DNA of 64,000 nucleotides, from contig NZ_KE387173.1 in assembly GCF_000430625.1 (NCBI RefSeq), positions 1 through 64,000 of the forward strand, given 5' to 3'. Origin of the DNA: Aneurinibacillus terranovensis DSM 18919 (GTDB lineage: Bacteria; Bacillota; Bacilli; Aneurinibacillales; Aneurinibacillaceae). Under the pieces are notes generated by a model. The model was given only the letters and a program-made list of their open reading frames with translations, searched no databases and was not told the origin of the DNA. The position numbers and the translations under genes were made by a program. Positions 15,787 through 25,480 of the stretch are shown here, piece by piece (position 1 is the first letter of the stretch; each line of letters starts with the position of its first letter).

Positions 15787-16908
15787 CTATACAGGGGAGG
15801 AAAGGCGCCGCCTGTCTGAAAAAGCCTCTATGGGGAAGTCCGGGGTTTCCCCGGATACGATCTGAGCGACCAGATGCCCGGTTATCGGGCTGAGCAATAT
15901 ACCGTTGCGATAGTGTCCGGCCGCAATAATGCCGTTCTCAAATGAAGAAAGACGGCCAACGTACGGAAGTCCGTCTTCCGTTTGCGGTCGGAGGCTCGCC
16001 CATGTCTTATCGAGCGGGCAGTCCTTAAGGGCGGGCAGCAAACGAACTGCCTTCGCCATAAGCTCTTGCATTCCACCGACAGTTAACCGGGCATCAAATC
16101 CGCTATTTTTTACCGATGCACCGACCAGAAGACGATGGTTGTTTTTGGGTACGATATAGCAGCCGTGTGAATAGATCGTTCGCTGCACCGGATGCGGCAG
16201 TGTAAACGCCGAGAAGGCTTCCCCTTTTATCGGAAATATCGGCAGGGACAGGGAAAGCAATTCGGCGATTTTACCGCTCCACGCTCCCCCCGCTATGATG
16301 TATTCGTCCGCTTCGAAAATGCCGTGCCACGTTTCAACACCGGTAATGCGGTTGCCTGTGTGCTGAATCGATGTCACTTCACACTGTTCGACGATTTCCG
16401 CGCCGTACCGGGCCGCTGCCACGGCAAACGCCATGGACAGGTCAGGAGCGGAAACCTGGGTATCATCCTTAAGGGAGAGTGCCCCGGCAATTTCCACGGA
16501 AACAGCTGGCTCCATAGCAGTCACTTCGGCGGGTTCGAGCCATTCGGCAGACAGTCCGAGCCTGCTCTGCCAGGCTGCCTGGCTGGTCAGCAAGCTCTTT
16601 TCTTCTTCGCTAAAAGCAATGCGCAGCATTCCGGCTTTCCGCAGCTGAAAATCGATGCCTGTAAGCGTATGTAATTCCGGCTGCAGTTCATCAAACATCT
16701 TCCGGCTTGCAATGGAGATTTCAACAAGTGGACCGTGCACAGGAAACTCCACCTGTGCACCCAGCATTCCACCGGCCGCTCCGGATGCATGGGCGGCGAT
16801 TGTGTCCTTTTCCAGAATGGCAACCTTTTTTCCACGTTTGGCTAAGGAATAGGCAATTGAGCTCCCGATGATTCCTCCGCCTATAATTACGACATCACAA
16901 TGCTTCAT
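15787..16908 (-). CDS. thiO: glycine oxidase ThiO
   Basis: This 373-residue FAD-dependent oxidase converts glycine to iminoglycine (dehydroglycine) for thiazole formation in aerobes. It shows the FAD dinucleotide motif 'DVVIIGGGIIGSSIAYSLA', 'HASGAAGGMLGAQVE' and the C-terminal 'GLPYVGR' and 'AAGHYRNGILLSP' segments of the DAO family. GGGAGGAAGAAAAGA precedes the ATG. It follows tenI by 15 bp under TPP riboswitch control. Use of ThiO rather than radical-SAM ThiH fits an aerobic life style. Confidence 0.94.
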   Translation of the reverse strand: MKHCDVVIIGGGIIGSSIAYSLAKRGKKVAILEKDTIAAHASGAAGGMLGAQVEFPVHGPLVEISIASRKMFDELQPELHTLTGIDFQLRKAGMLRIAFSEEEKSLLTSQAAWQSRLGLSAEWLEPAEVTAMEPAVSVEIAGALSLKDDTQVSAPDLSMAFAVAAARYGAEIVEQCEVTSIQHTGNRITGVETWHGIFEADEYIIAGGAWSGKIAELLSLSLPIFPIKGEAFSAFTLPHPVQRTIYSHGCYIVPKNNHRLLVGASVKNSGFDARLTVGGMQELMAKAVRLLPALKDCPLDKTWASLRPQTEDGLPYVGRLSSFENGIIAAGHYRNGILLSPITGHLVAQIVSGETPDFPIEAFSDRRRLSSPV

Positions 16909-16923
16909 TCTTTTCTTCCTCCC

Positions 16924-17568
16924 TTATATATGTTTTTGTATCCGGACAGGATGGACCGTTACTTTGTCCATTTCACGGCGAAACGCCATGATGGTCGCTT
17001 CCGGATTTTCAGCCTTCATGACAGCAGACATCACGGCCAGCCCTGCACACCCTGTAGCCAGAATATCGTAGACTTTCTCCAGGGTAATCCCGCCAAGCGC
17101 AATTACCGGAATGGAAACGGAATGCACCACTTTTTCCAATGCGTGTATCCCCCTCGGTGCCATGCCCGGTTTAGAATGGGTCGGGTAAACGTGTCCGAAA
17201 TAGAGAAAGTCCGCACCATTTTCCTCGGCCAGTTCCGCTTCCTTTACATCATGAACAGAAACGCCCAGCTTCTGGCCCGGGAACAAGAGGGGCTTCGCTT
17301 CAGACGGGGGCAGGCTGTGATAGGCCAGATGAATGTGTCCGGCCCGCACAGCAAGCCCCACGTCCAACCGGTCATTCATAGACAACTTGGAAGCGGGCAA
17401 GCCTTCGGCGAGAAGCGTTTGGGCCCAGGCCATAAGGGTGCGGGCGGTTTGCTGCTTTTCTCGAATCTGAAAAACATCCAGGTAGGGGTGAATGGAGTGG
17501 ATAATTGTTTTCACTCGTGCGAGCGTTTGCTTCCCGCTGCTGATAATATGCAGTACATGAGACTCCAC
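16924..17568 (-). CDS. tenI: thiazole tautomerase TenI
   Basis: The 214-residue protein is a ThiE/TenI-family TIM barrel. The 'YFGHVYPTHSKPG' segment with its His, and the position as first gene before thiO-thiS-thiG, point to TenI, the aromatising tautomerase of the thiazole product, rather than thiamine phosphate synthase ThiE. The 'ALGGIT' phosphate loop is kept. A GTG start (17568) follows GGGAGGTAGCAGCA. I cannot exclude some ThiE activity from sequence alone. Confidence 0.85.
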   Translation of the reverse strand: MESHVLHIISSGKQTLARVKTIIHSIHPYLDVFQIREKQQTARTLMAWAQTLLAEGLPASKLSMNDRLDVGLAVRAGHIHLAYHSLPPSEAKPLLFPGQKLGVSVHDVKEAELAEENGADFLYFGHVYPTHSKPGMAPRGIHALEKVVHSVSIPVIALGGITLEKVYDILATGCAGLAVMSAVMKAENPEATIMAFRREMDKVTVHPVRIQKHI

Positions 17569-17606
17569 TGCTGCTACCTCCCTCTGTTATGAAAACTAAA
17601 CAAATC

Positions 17607-17636
17607 AAAAAGGCCAGACCCCGAAGGACCTGACCT
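17607..17636 (-). terminator. attenuator terminator of the TPP riboswitch
   Basis: On the minus strand GGTCAGGTC-CTTC-GGGGTCTGGCC followed by TTTTT forms an intrinsic terminator between the aptamer and tenI. This indicates regulation by premature termination when TPP binds. Confidence 0.88.
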
Positions 17637-17678
17637 GTATTTGTACGAGCGGCACTGCTTATCGACAGTTGTGCCGAA

Positions 17679-17778
17679 ACTACTTTTCCTACGCTGGTAC
17701 AATCCAGATCAGGTTCCAAGAGTTTAGAAACTTCCTCGCGTTTCATTCTCAGCCTGGCTCACAGGCTCCCCTAGTAGT
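17679..17778 (-). promoter_or_regulatory. TPP (THI-box) riboswitch aptamer
   Basis: Read on the minus strand, the conserved blocks appear in order: CTAGGGGAGCC, GGCTGAGAATGAAA, then CTTGGAACCTGATCTGG and ACCAGCGTAGGAAAAGTAG. These form the pyrimidine-sensor helix (CUGAGA) and the pyrophosphate-sensor helix of the thiamine pyrophosphate aptamer. It lies directly before a terminator and the tenI-thiO-thiS-thiG operon. Confidence 0.96.
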
Positions 17779-17844
17779 GCTGTTATTAAGTTTGTTTCCA
17801 TTATAAAGCAAGCGGTGAAAATTTTAAAGGTTTTGATGAGTAAT

Positions 17845-18234
17845 TTATTCCGGCTTATTGATCATATGCTGCGCAACCTGGGTTAATCGTTCAAACATAT
17901 AGTCGCGGGCATGGCCTTCCATGCCGATTTCGTCCATCGATTCCTTCATAAGTTTCAGCCATTGCCGCGCGCGTTCCGGCGTGATTTCAAACGGCATGTG
18001 GCGGGCCCTCATCATTGGATGACCGTAAACATCAGAATAAATGGTTGGGCCTCCGAGAAATTGAGTGAGAAACATAAACTGCTTTTCCGCAATAAAGGTT
18101 AAATCTTCCGGAAAAAGCGGACTGAGGATCGGATCGGCGCCAACCCTTGGATAAAAAGCGTTGACAAGCTTGCGGATGGTTTTTTCCCCTCCGATTGCTT
18201 CATATATACTCTCTTGAGAGAACGAAAATGTCAT
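17845..18234 (-). CDS. truncated haemoglobin, group II (YjbI-like)
   Basis: This 129-residue protein has the 2-over-2 globin hallmarks: 'SIYEAIGGEKTIRKLV' at the start, 'FYPRVGADPILSPLFP', Tyr/Gln in 'FLTQFLGGPTIYSDVYG', and the proximal His in 'MRARHMPFEI'. Trp in 'ARQWLKLM' marks group II (trHbO). It binds haem and oxygen or NO. GGAGGTATTAC precedes the ATG. It is a single gene beside the thi operon, which is transcribed the same way. Confidence 0.93.
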   Translation of the reverse strand: MTFSFSQESIYEAIGGEKTIRKLVNAFYPRVGADPILSPLFPEDLTFIAEKQFMFLTQFLGGPTIYSDVYGHPMMRARHMPFEITPERARQWLKLMKESMDEIGMEGHARDYMFERLTQVAQHMINKPE

Positions 18235-18652
18235 AATGTAATACCTCCAGCTAGTTACTTCATTTATTATACCCTATTCTACCTACAGTGGATGTAAAAA
18301 TCGGTGATATTCATCACATGCAGCAAACTAAATCGATGACATAAAAAGGGGCCCACATCAGCAACGATGGGGCCAGTAGGTGGAGTCAATGAAACCAATA
18401 CGATCCGATTAGCAGGGCAGCTAAAAGGAGTACCTTTCATATTATGGCATACCGCGCAGGAGAATTTTGTCATATTGTGATTGGTTGATACATGAATATT
18501 TTTTCTTTTTTTGTCGAATAGAACACTGGCCGAGTACATCATTTTTTTCTTACGGCACAACAACGTTTGTATTCTTTACGCGTTTCGGATAAGGCAAGGT
18601 GTGTTATAGTAAAAAAAACAGACTATGGATGTTCACGTAAGGAGAGGAGAAC
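18235..18652. other. intergenic region without a convincing gene
   Basis: This 418-bp stretch holds the upstream region of the haemoglobin gene and the promoter region of the coiled-coil gene at 18653. A 94-codon minus frame with two Cys pairs and a 37-codon plus frame (18367-18480) overlap each other. Neither has a ribosome binding site or a recognised family. A gene remnant is possible. Confidence 0.4.
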
Positions 18653-19879
18653 ATGCGAAAGCAAGTATTTGCGGAGTCTCTCATTTTACTGCCTGATTGT
18701 ACCCTGCGCCTTCTTAATGCACTGCTGGAAAAAGTGAACGCAATTGAATTATATACGGGTAAATTGCCGGCATCGCTTGAGAAGGAGTCGGCAAGGCTGA
18801 ACGGCTTAAGCCACGAAGAACTGGTGTTGAAGCTGCTCATCTGGTTAAATCAACTGGTTCAAATCGAAAAGCTCATGTATTTCTCACGCGAAGATTTTAT
18901 AAATAATACGACATCCGTTATAGAAAAAACCGTAGAGCTGCTGGCAAGAAATGAAAAAGATTTTCAAGGTGAAAATCTACTTGACCTGCTCGTATATCAG
19001 AATGAAAAAGCGGAAAAAATCCGTGAACAGGGCAAAGCCGGAGAATCACGCGGCGCGCTTATACCGGAACCCCGTTCCCTGGGGATGTTTCTTCACTATT
19101 CCTTGGAAGGAAGCGGCGCCGTTCTCCGATCACTCTCAAACCAGCGTCTCCGCGAACAAATTCTCCCGTTTATCGTTTACTGTGTCTTCCAATGGAGTGA
19201 AGAAAAAAGCGAGGAGGACGTAGAGAAGGCCATCGGGCGTTTCGTTTCATTCTGGCTGGAAAAGAAAGGCGTTTATGATCACTTGCAAAAAAAGCTTCAG
19301 GATCATACGTACAAAATTGAACTGGAAGAGCGGCTTCTGGAACAAAAACAGAGCAATAGTAAAGTCCTGCAAAAGCAGCTTGATCAAATCGTCGATGAAA
19401 AAGAAAAAATTCGCGCGGTTTTAATTCAGCGTCTGCCCCATGATGTCCATAAATTACACGGCGTGCTGCAGGGAAAAGCCGGCACCATTCTAGATAAGCT
19501 CTTGGATCTTATTGAAAGCAAACAGGAAATTCCGGAAACGGAGGAGAAGGATGAAGGGCTGCTCCGATCCCTTTGGAACAAAATTGATTCGAGTATTGCC
19601 GACCACAGTACCGATAGAGAAATCAAACGGCTGTCATCGAAGCTGACCGATGAAATGCTGGGTAAAGACATTACGCAGCTCCCCGTCTACTACATGGATC
19701 GGATAAAAATGATTTATGACAGCGACAGCAAAATACAGGAAATTAGGCGCTGGCGCTATCAGCTTGACCAGGAAATTGAAGCGCATAAAGATAACATTAA
19801 GCACTACAGGGCGCATCGCGCTACGATTGAACAGCAGGCAAAACTAATTGAAAATGAAATACATTACTATGGAAGCTAG
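18653..19879 (+). CDS. coiled-coil protein of unknown function
   Basis: The 408-residue protein is not recognised. It is soluble and mostly helical, with heptad-rich coiled-coil stretches at about 210-265 ('KIELEERLLEQKQSNSKV') and 350-405. The N-terminal half has Leu-rich helices and the C-terminus is Glu/Arg/Lys-rich. AGGAGAGGAGA precedes the ATG. It is followed by its own terminator and then by a small anchored protein. Confidence 0.75.
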   Translation: MRKQVFAESLILLPDCTLRLLNALLEKVNAIELYTGKLPASLEKESARLNGLSHEELVLKLLIWLNQLVQIEKLMYFSREDFINNTTSVIEKTVELLARNEKDFQGENLLDLLVYQNEKAEKIREQGKAGESRGALIPEPRSLGMFLHYSLEGSGAVLRSLSNQRLREQILPFIVYCVFQWSEEKSEEDVEKAIGRFVSFWLEKKGVYDHLQKKLQDHTYKIELEERLLEQKQSNSKVLQKQLDQIVDEKEKIRAVLIQRLPHDVHKLHGVLQGKAGTILDKLLDLIESKQEIPETEEKDEGLLRSLWNKIDSSIADHSTDREIKRLSSKLTDEMLGKDITQLPVYYMDRIKMIYDSDSKIQEIRRWRYQLDQEIEAHKDNIKHYRAHRATIEQQAKLIENEIHYYGS

Positions 19880-19898
19880 TTCACGGCTTCCTTTTTTC
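19871..19898 (+). terminator. terminator after the coiled-coil gene
   Basis: GGAAGC and GCTTCC form a short stem around a TAGTTCACG loop and are followed by a T run. The stem includes the stop codon. Confidence 0.7.
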
Positions 19899-19975
19899 TT
19901 TATCTTTAAGCATAAACGCCGGGAGGACAAGAATAAAATGTAGAAAAATGATGCAGAAAGGTTGGTGTAGGAGAG

Positions 19976-20425
19976 GTGGCCAAAAAACTTGGTAAGAAGA
20001 TTTTGTTCTATACATTAATCGCAGCTGCGGTTTATTTGGGATTCATTAAATATCAGAGTTATGTTTCGCACCAATATTTAAATGAATTTCGCGCGCTAAA
20101 GGGCGAAGAGACGGTCGAACATTTGGCAGGGCTTTATAAAGAAATTATCGATTACCAGTCAACATATAAACTCACGCCGCAAACGCAGGCAAATCTTGTC
20201 CAGGCCGTGCTGAAAACGGGGAAGCAGCTAAAAGATATCGACAACAAACTGAAAGCAAAGTACCCCGAACGCCATATTGATTTTTCCTACGTGTACCAGG
20301 ATTTGTTTCTGGTTGTCAAGCAAATTCAGGATAAAGCCAATGACGCAAAGTTGAGTGCAATGGTTGTTCACGCGGTCGAGGGGTTGGGTAATCTAAAGGT
20401 ACAGCTTTATATGACGGTTGATTAA
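19976..20425 (+). CDS. small single-helix anchored protein, unknown
   Basis: This 149-residue protein has an N-terminal membrane helix (about 9-25) after a Lys-rich start, then a helical extracytoplasmic or cytoplasmic domain without recognised motifs. The start is a GTG (19976) with GGAG only 2-3 nt away; no better start exists in frame, so its expression may be weak. Its relation to the coiled-coil gene upstream is unclear. Confidence 0.6.
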   Translation: MAKKLGKKILFYTLIAAAVYLGFIKYQSYVSHQYLNEFRALKGEETVEHLAGLYKEIIDYQSTYKLTPQTQANLVQAVLKTGKQLKDIDNKLKAKYPERHIDFSYVYQDLFLVVKQIQDKANDAKLSAMVVHAVEGLGNLKVQLYMTVD

Positions 20426-20500
20426 AACCACCTGACCGTTTCCGGTGAATAATGCTGCATGCTATAATGTAGCTAAAATAACAGACAGGGATGAATGTTA

Positions 20501-21373
20501 ATGACGACCGTGGGATTCATTGGCGCGGGCAGGCTGGGTACGTCTTTCGGTATCTATCTTGCCCGGAATGGGTACCGGATTCAATTCTATAATCGCACCT
20601 ATCAAAAATCCTGCCATGCGGCCAGACTTGCAGGCGGCAAACAGGTGCAAACGATAAAAGAACTAGTTGCGGCAAGTGATTGGATTGGGATTACGACGGG
20701 TGACGACCAGATAGACAACGTGGTGCAAACATGTATCGTGGAAGATTTATCTGTCGAAGAAAAAGTCATTTTCCATATGAGTGGAGCGGCCACATCTGAC
20801 AAACTCCGGCCTCTTGCAAAAAGAGGCGCCCATATTGCGTCCTTGCATCCACTGCAATCGTTTAGTGATCCGGTTGCGGGCGCCGATGCGCTGACGATGA
20901 CCTCGTTTAGTATGGAGGGAACGGAAAAAGCGCTGGAAACGTTAACGAATTTGCTTACCTCTTTACATAATCCGTACTTTATTATTACATCCGATCAGAA
21001 GCCGATCTACCATGCAGCGGCTACGATGGCGTCAAATGCGCTGGTAGCGGTTATCGACTACAGTCTTGTGCTTATGAAGGAAGCAGGTATAGAAGAAACA
21101 ATGGTTCTGCCTGCTCTTCTGCCTTTAATAGAAGGGAGCATAAAAAACACTCGGACAATGGGGCCTGCCAGAGCGCTTACCGGTCCTATCGTGCGGGGGG
21201 ATACCGGAACGGTAGCGGCGCATTTGCGTGCGCTGGCAGTGCAGGCACCTGAATGGCTTCCTATATACCGGGACTTGGCCCGGCTCATACTTATGACATC
21301 CATGCGTGAACAGTTAAAGGAACCTGACAAAATCAACGCACTGCTTCGGCTATTAGCAGAAAAGGAGGATTAG
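20501..21373 (+). CDS. Rossmann-like DUF2520 dehydrogenase-type protein
   Basis: The 290-residue protein has an N-terminal NAD(P) fold ('VGFIGAGRLGTSFGIYLA', the ProC-like Rossmann motif) and a C-terminal helical DUF2520 domain (about 150-285) with 'HAAATMASNALVAV' and 'ALTGPIVRGD'. The family is related to pyrroline-5-carboxylate and 3-hydroxyisobutyrate-type dehydrogenases, but the substrate is unknown. In other bacteria it often lies near panBCD; that is not the case here. An in-frame ATG at 20495 is an alternative start; 20501 has the better spacing from AGGG. Confidence 0.85.
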   Translation: MTTVGFIGAGRLGTSFGIYLARNGYRIQFYNRTYQKSCHAARLAGGKQVQTIKELVAASDWIGITTGDDQIDNVVQTCIVEDLSVEEKVIFHMSGAATSDKLRPLAKRGAHIASLHPLQSFSDPVAGADALTMTSFSMEGTEKALETLTNLLTSLHNPYFIITSDQKPIYHAAATMASNALVAVIDYSLVLMKEAGIEETMVLPALLPLIEGSIKNTRTMGPARALTGPIVRGDTGTVAAHLRALAVQAPEWLPIYRDLARLILMTSMREQLKEPDKINALLRLLAEKED

Positions 21374-21410
21374 CTGCTGCTTTCTGGCAGCTTCGGCGCT
21401 CCCTTTTTTT
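21357..21410 (+). terminator. possible terminator after the DUF2520 gene
   Basis: GCTGC-TTTCT-GGCAGC forms an inner stem, and an outer AAAAGGAG can pair with CTCCCTTTTTT before a T run. The outer stem overlaps the stop codon. The structure is imperfect. Confidence 0.5.
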
Positions 21411-21768
21411 CTTGTTCTCTTAAACACACGTCGAGATTTTCTTTATCGCAAAGGCGGAAGGAGAGTGTTGCAGGATTCTTGCGCAGTTGTATGGACATCA
21501 GATTGAGCAGGATTGTTAATAATCGTCATTTCGGCGTATAAAAGTTTTTTCAAATAGTTGCGAAAATATTTCCGCCTGTTTTTGTTCATTTCTTCAAAAC
21601 CACCTTGTAATGTCAGCCTTATCTTCCTATTTTACACTGTAAGGACTTTATCAGTCATCATACTTTTAGAAGGTATTCGTTTTCTTTATGTCCCTGCGGC
21701 GCTGCCTGTGTCAAAACAATAGAGTAGAACAGCACAAGCCGTTCAATTAAAGCCAGGAGGTGTAGGAA
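21411..21768. other. intergenic region before the DUF1659 operon
   Basis: About 360 bp with no gene or recognised RNA motif. It should contain the promoter of the DUF1659-DUF2922-yvrJ operon; I see no clear consensus pair. Confidence 0.4.
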
Positions 21769-21993
21769 ATGAGTGTTGTGAGTACGGTGAAACCGGTTCA
21801 GCTATCGCTCGTTCTGCAGGATGGTGTCGACAGTAAAGGGAATGCCCGCTATAAGCGGCGGATGGTTGGGAAAATTAAGCCGGGCGCCAACGAGCAGGAT
21901 GTGTACGAAGTAGCATCGGATATCGCTTCGCTGCAAACACTTCCGTTTATTCGGGTGGAACAAAGCGCCCAAACGGAGTTGGACAACGTCTAA
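21769..21993 (+). CDS. DUF1659 domain protein
   Basis: This 74-residue protein fits the DUF1659 family of small Bacillales proteins: 'VQLSLVLQDGVDSKGNARYKRR' then 'GANEQDVYEVASDIASLQ'. Function is unknown. CCAGGAGGTGTAGGAA is a strong ribosome binding site. It is the first of three small genes (DUF1659, DUF2922, YvrJ) that are usually encoded together. Confidence 0.85.
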   Translation: MSVVSTVKPVQLSLVLQDGVDSKGNARYKRRMVGKIKPGANEQDVYEVASDIASLQTLPFIRVEQSAQTELDNV

Positions 21994-22046
21994 TTATTAA
22001 CAGCGTCGGAAGACAAAAGTCGACAAAAAGAATGGAGGTTATCTAA

Positions 22047-22268
22047 ATGGAAACCCAGACACTTGAGCTCGTTTTTACCACGGACAAAGGGAAGACATGC
22101 CGTTTTACCATTCCTCAGGCGGCTGTACCTGTTAATGAGGCGAATGTAAATCGTGTGATGGATAAAATCATAGCCACCAATATCTTTACAACAAACGGCG
22201 GCGGGCTTGTCGCCAAAAAATCTGCGCGTCTTGTCGGCCAGACGATTTCGGAAATTGCTCTGGCATAA
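22047..22268 (+). CDS. DUF2922 domain protein
   Basis: This 73-residue protein matches DUF2922: 'LELVFTTDKGKTCRFTIPQA', then 'VNRVMDKIIATNIF' and a Gly-Gly-Gly turn before 'ARLVGQT'. Function is unknown. It follows DUF1659 by 53 bp and precedes YvrJ by 23 bp. AATGGAGGTTATCTAA lies before the ATG. Confidence 0.85.
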   Translation: METQTLELVFTTDKGKTCRFTIPQAAVPVNEANVNRVMDKIIATNIFTTNGGGLVAKKSARLVGQTISEIALA

Positions 22269-22291
22269 AGGCGCAAAAGGAGGGGGCAGAC

Positions 22292-22441
22292 ATGAGTGAT
22301 TGGGTTTCGGTGGTCTCGAACGTCGGATTCCCGGTTGCCGTCACGCTGTATCTGTTGCTCCGTATTGAAGGAAAATTAGATATGCTGAGCGGTTCGATTG
22401 GAGAACTGTCGGCCAGTATTCATCTTATGAAAGAACGGTAG
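22292..22441 (+). CDS. YvrJ family small membrane protein
   Basis: This 49-residue protein has the YvrJ pattern: 'WVSVVSNVGFPVAVTLYLLL' is a single membrane helix, followed by a short amphipathic 'RIEGKLDMLSGSIGEL' tail. AAAGGAGGGGG lies 8 nt before the ATG. It closes the DUF1659-DUF2922-YvrJ operon and is followed by a strong terminator. Confidence 0.85.
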   Translation: MSDWVSVVSNVGFPVAVTLYLLLRIEGKLDMLSGSIGELSASIHLMKER

Positions 22442-22449
22442 GAAAAGGC

Positions 22450-22486
22450 AAAAGGGAGGTGCGTAATAGACTGCATCTCCCTTTTT
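22450..22486 (+). terminator. terminator of the yvrJ operon
   Basis: AAAAGGGAGGTGC pairs with GCATCTCCCTTTT (one G-T pair) around a 10-nt loop and ends in T. Repeat A copy 2 begins 4 bp after it. Confidence 0.9.
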
Positions 22487-22489
22487 GAC

Positions 22490-22755
22490 CGTTAAAGAAA
22501 GTATATGTTGCTTTACAGTGTTAAAGCAACATATACTTTCCTCCATGGGTCACCTGAGAAAAACTCGCGGGAGTGTGCCAAACGTTGCTTTTTCGATGTG
22601 GAGCGTGTGGCCGGAAGGTCGATCAGACCGACAATTGTCTCCATCATTGAGGTACCCGGATGTTTTGTCGGTCCGACCTTCCGGTCACTAAGCGGCCGTT
22701 TCGCTTCCCTGCAGAAAAAGGACGAGCGGCAACGCCCGCGAGTTTTTCTCATTTA
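22490..22755 (+). repeat. 265-bp palindromic dispersed repeat A, copy 2
   Basis: Same orientation and about 95% identity with 12504-12767. The leading hairpin (GAAAGTATATGTTGCTTTA with its full complement, 22497-22541) is more perfect here. The main palindrome has 16-bp arms GAGAAAAACTCGCGGG (22556-22571) and CCCGCGAGTTTTTCTC (22735-22750) and inner arms pairing GGCCGGAAGGTCG with CGACCTTCCGGTC. Several base changes are compensatory, which suggests selection for structure (inference). It lies directly behind a terminator. Confidence 0.88.
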
Positions 22756-22849
22756 ATCAAACAAAAAGTTTACATTTTTTCCACACAATTAAGTGTACAA
22801 ATAATGATATAATGTTAATAAAAGCGTTTTCAAATAGGAGGGCCACCAT

Positions 22850-23278
22850 ATGTATGAACCGGTTAGTGCCGCAGAACATCCACAAGTATATGAAATTCGC
22901 CTGCTTATCTGCGTTGCACAGGCTGATGGATATTTGGATAAAGAAGAAAAGGAAAAAATATTTCAACAGGTCCACCTTGATATGTTTTCGGTTCGAGAGA
23001 GGCAAATTTTTCACGATGATATAGAAAACCCTAAAGATCCGATTGCGATAGCCAACGAAGTAGGTCCGCATCTGAGCTATCATGCCAAATTGATGCTTAC
23101 AAGAAAAATGTTCAAGCTTGCTGACATGGGAGAAGGGCTAACGGAAGAGGAGACAACGGCGATCTATCAAATAGCCAGATGTCTTGGGCTTAAGGAAGAG
23201 AAAATCAGGGAAATCGAGCACTGGGTAGTCGAAGGGATGGCCTGGATTGCCCGTTGGGATGAGATTGCGGCTGAATAA
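22850..23278 (+). CDS. TerB-like helical protein
   Basis: This 142-residue soluble helical protein resembles the TerB/tellurite-resistance B fold: 'RLLICVAQADGYLDKEEKEKI' corresponds to the 'ADG.ID..E...I' metal-binding signature and 'EEETTAIYQIARCLGL' to the second half. No tellurite operon is present, and similar single proteins are common. A TATAAT at 22808-22813 and AGGAGGG before the ATG support expression. It sits upstream of a crotonase. Confidence 0.65.
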   Translation: MYEPVSAAEHPQVYEIRLLICVAQADGYLDKEEKEKIFQQVHLDMFSVRERQIFHDDIENPKDPIAIANEVGPHLSYHAKLMLTRKMFKLADMGEGLTEEETTAIYQIARCLGLKEEKIREIEHWVVEGMAWIARWDEIAAE

Positions 23279-23350
23279 AACATTACAAATCAGGTGTTTG
23301 CCGATGTTCAGTTCTTGTTAAAGATTAGATATAGAAGGCGGGATGCTGCA

Positions 23351-24133
23351 GTGGGTGAGAGGAAAATTGTTTTTGAAAAAGAGGGGTATCTGGGACTGGT
23401 CACATTGAATCGCCCCAACGAGCTCAATTGCTTTGACTATGATATGCTGCATCAACTGGAGCAGACGCTTGACCGAATTCAGTTTGACAAAGGGATTCGG
23501 ACCGTTATTTTTACCGGGGCGGGTGAGCGCTCATTCAGTACAGGGGCGGATTTAAAAGAAAGACGAACCATGCCGGAACAGGAGGTTCAGCACTTTGTTA
23601 ACAAAATTCGCCATGTGTTCGATCGGGTGGAGGAACTGCCACAGCCGACGATCGCAGCGATTAACGGATTTTGCTTCGGAGGAGGATTTGAACTGGCTCT
23701 CGCCTGCGACTTTCGCTATGCGACCCGAGCGGCAAAGCTTGGGATGACGGAAGTAAGCTGGGCCATTATCCCGGGGGCAGGCGGAACGCAGCGGCTGCCG
23801 CGCCTGATAGGAAAAGGGAAGGCGAAAGAGCTTATTTTAACGGCACGCAAGATTGACGCCCCTACAGCGGAAGAACTCGGGATTCTCAACGGAGTGACCG
23901 ATCAGGCCGGGCTATTGCCAAAGGCGAAAGCACTCGCCGGAGAAATTATGCAGAACGGTCCGCTGGCGGTGATTCAAGCGAAATACGCGATTAACTACGG
24001 AACGGAAGTCGATTTAAAAACCGGGCTTAAAATTGAATCCAAAGCGTACGAGGTGATTATACCGACACGTGATCGGATGGAGGCCCTGCATGCATTTAGT
24101 GAGAAGCGCAAGCCTGAGTTTAAAGGGGAATAA
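23351..24133 (+). CDS. enoyl-CoA hydratase/isomerase family protein
   Basis: With the GTG at 23351 (AAGGCGGG about 8 nt upstream) the product has 260 residues, the family norm. Crotonase signatures are 'STGADLKER' and the oxyanion-hole loop 'INGFCFGGGFELALACD', and both catalytic Glu positions are occupied ('GGFELA' and 'GMTEV'). 'AIIPGAGGTQRLPR' is typical of the methylglutaconyl-CoA hydratase (AUH/YngF) subgroup, which would fit leucine degradation, but the exact substrate is unproven. It is not in the bkd operon. Confidence 0.88.
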   Translation: MGERKIVFEKEGYLGLVTLNRPNELNCFDYDMLHQLEQTLDRIQFDKGIRTVIFTGAGERSFSTGADLKERRTMPEQEVQHFVNKIRHVFDRVEELPQPTIAAINGFCFGGGFELALACDFRYATRAAKLGMTEVSWAIIPGAGGTQRLPRLIGKGKAKELILTARKIDAPTAEELGILNGVTDQAGLLPKAKALAGEIMQNGPLAVIQAKYAINYGTEVDLKTGLKIESKAYEVIIPTRDRMEALHAFSEKRKPEFKGE

Positions 24134-24154
24134 GGAGCATAGATATAATAAGAA

Positions 24155-24222
24155 AAGAGGTCTGTCGCAGGAAAGAATCCCTGGGGCTTATCCGGCGACA
24201 GCCCCGGGATGCCGTTGTCATG
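24155..24222 (-). terminator. probable terminator of trpS, also facing the crotonase
   Basis: On the minus strand CTGTCGC pairs with GCGACAG, a GGGG/CCCC segment lies inside, and ACCTCTTTTCTT follows. It lies between the convergent crotonase and trpS genes. The inner pairing has alternatives. Confidence 0.45.
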
Positions 24223-24241
24223 CTAAATTGGCAGGCTACGA

Positions 24242-25475
<1,234 letters not shown>

Positions 25476-25480
25476 TGCCA

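Noticed and set aside
18279-18563. 94-codon minus-strand frame with CAVC and other Cys, TPPTGP motif
   Set aside because: There is no ribosome binding site, it overlaps a plus-strand frame (18367-18480), and no family is recognised; kept only as a note on the intergenic region.
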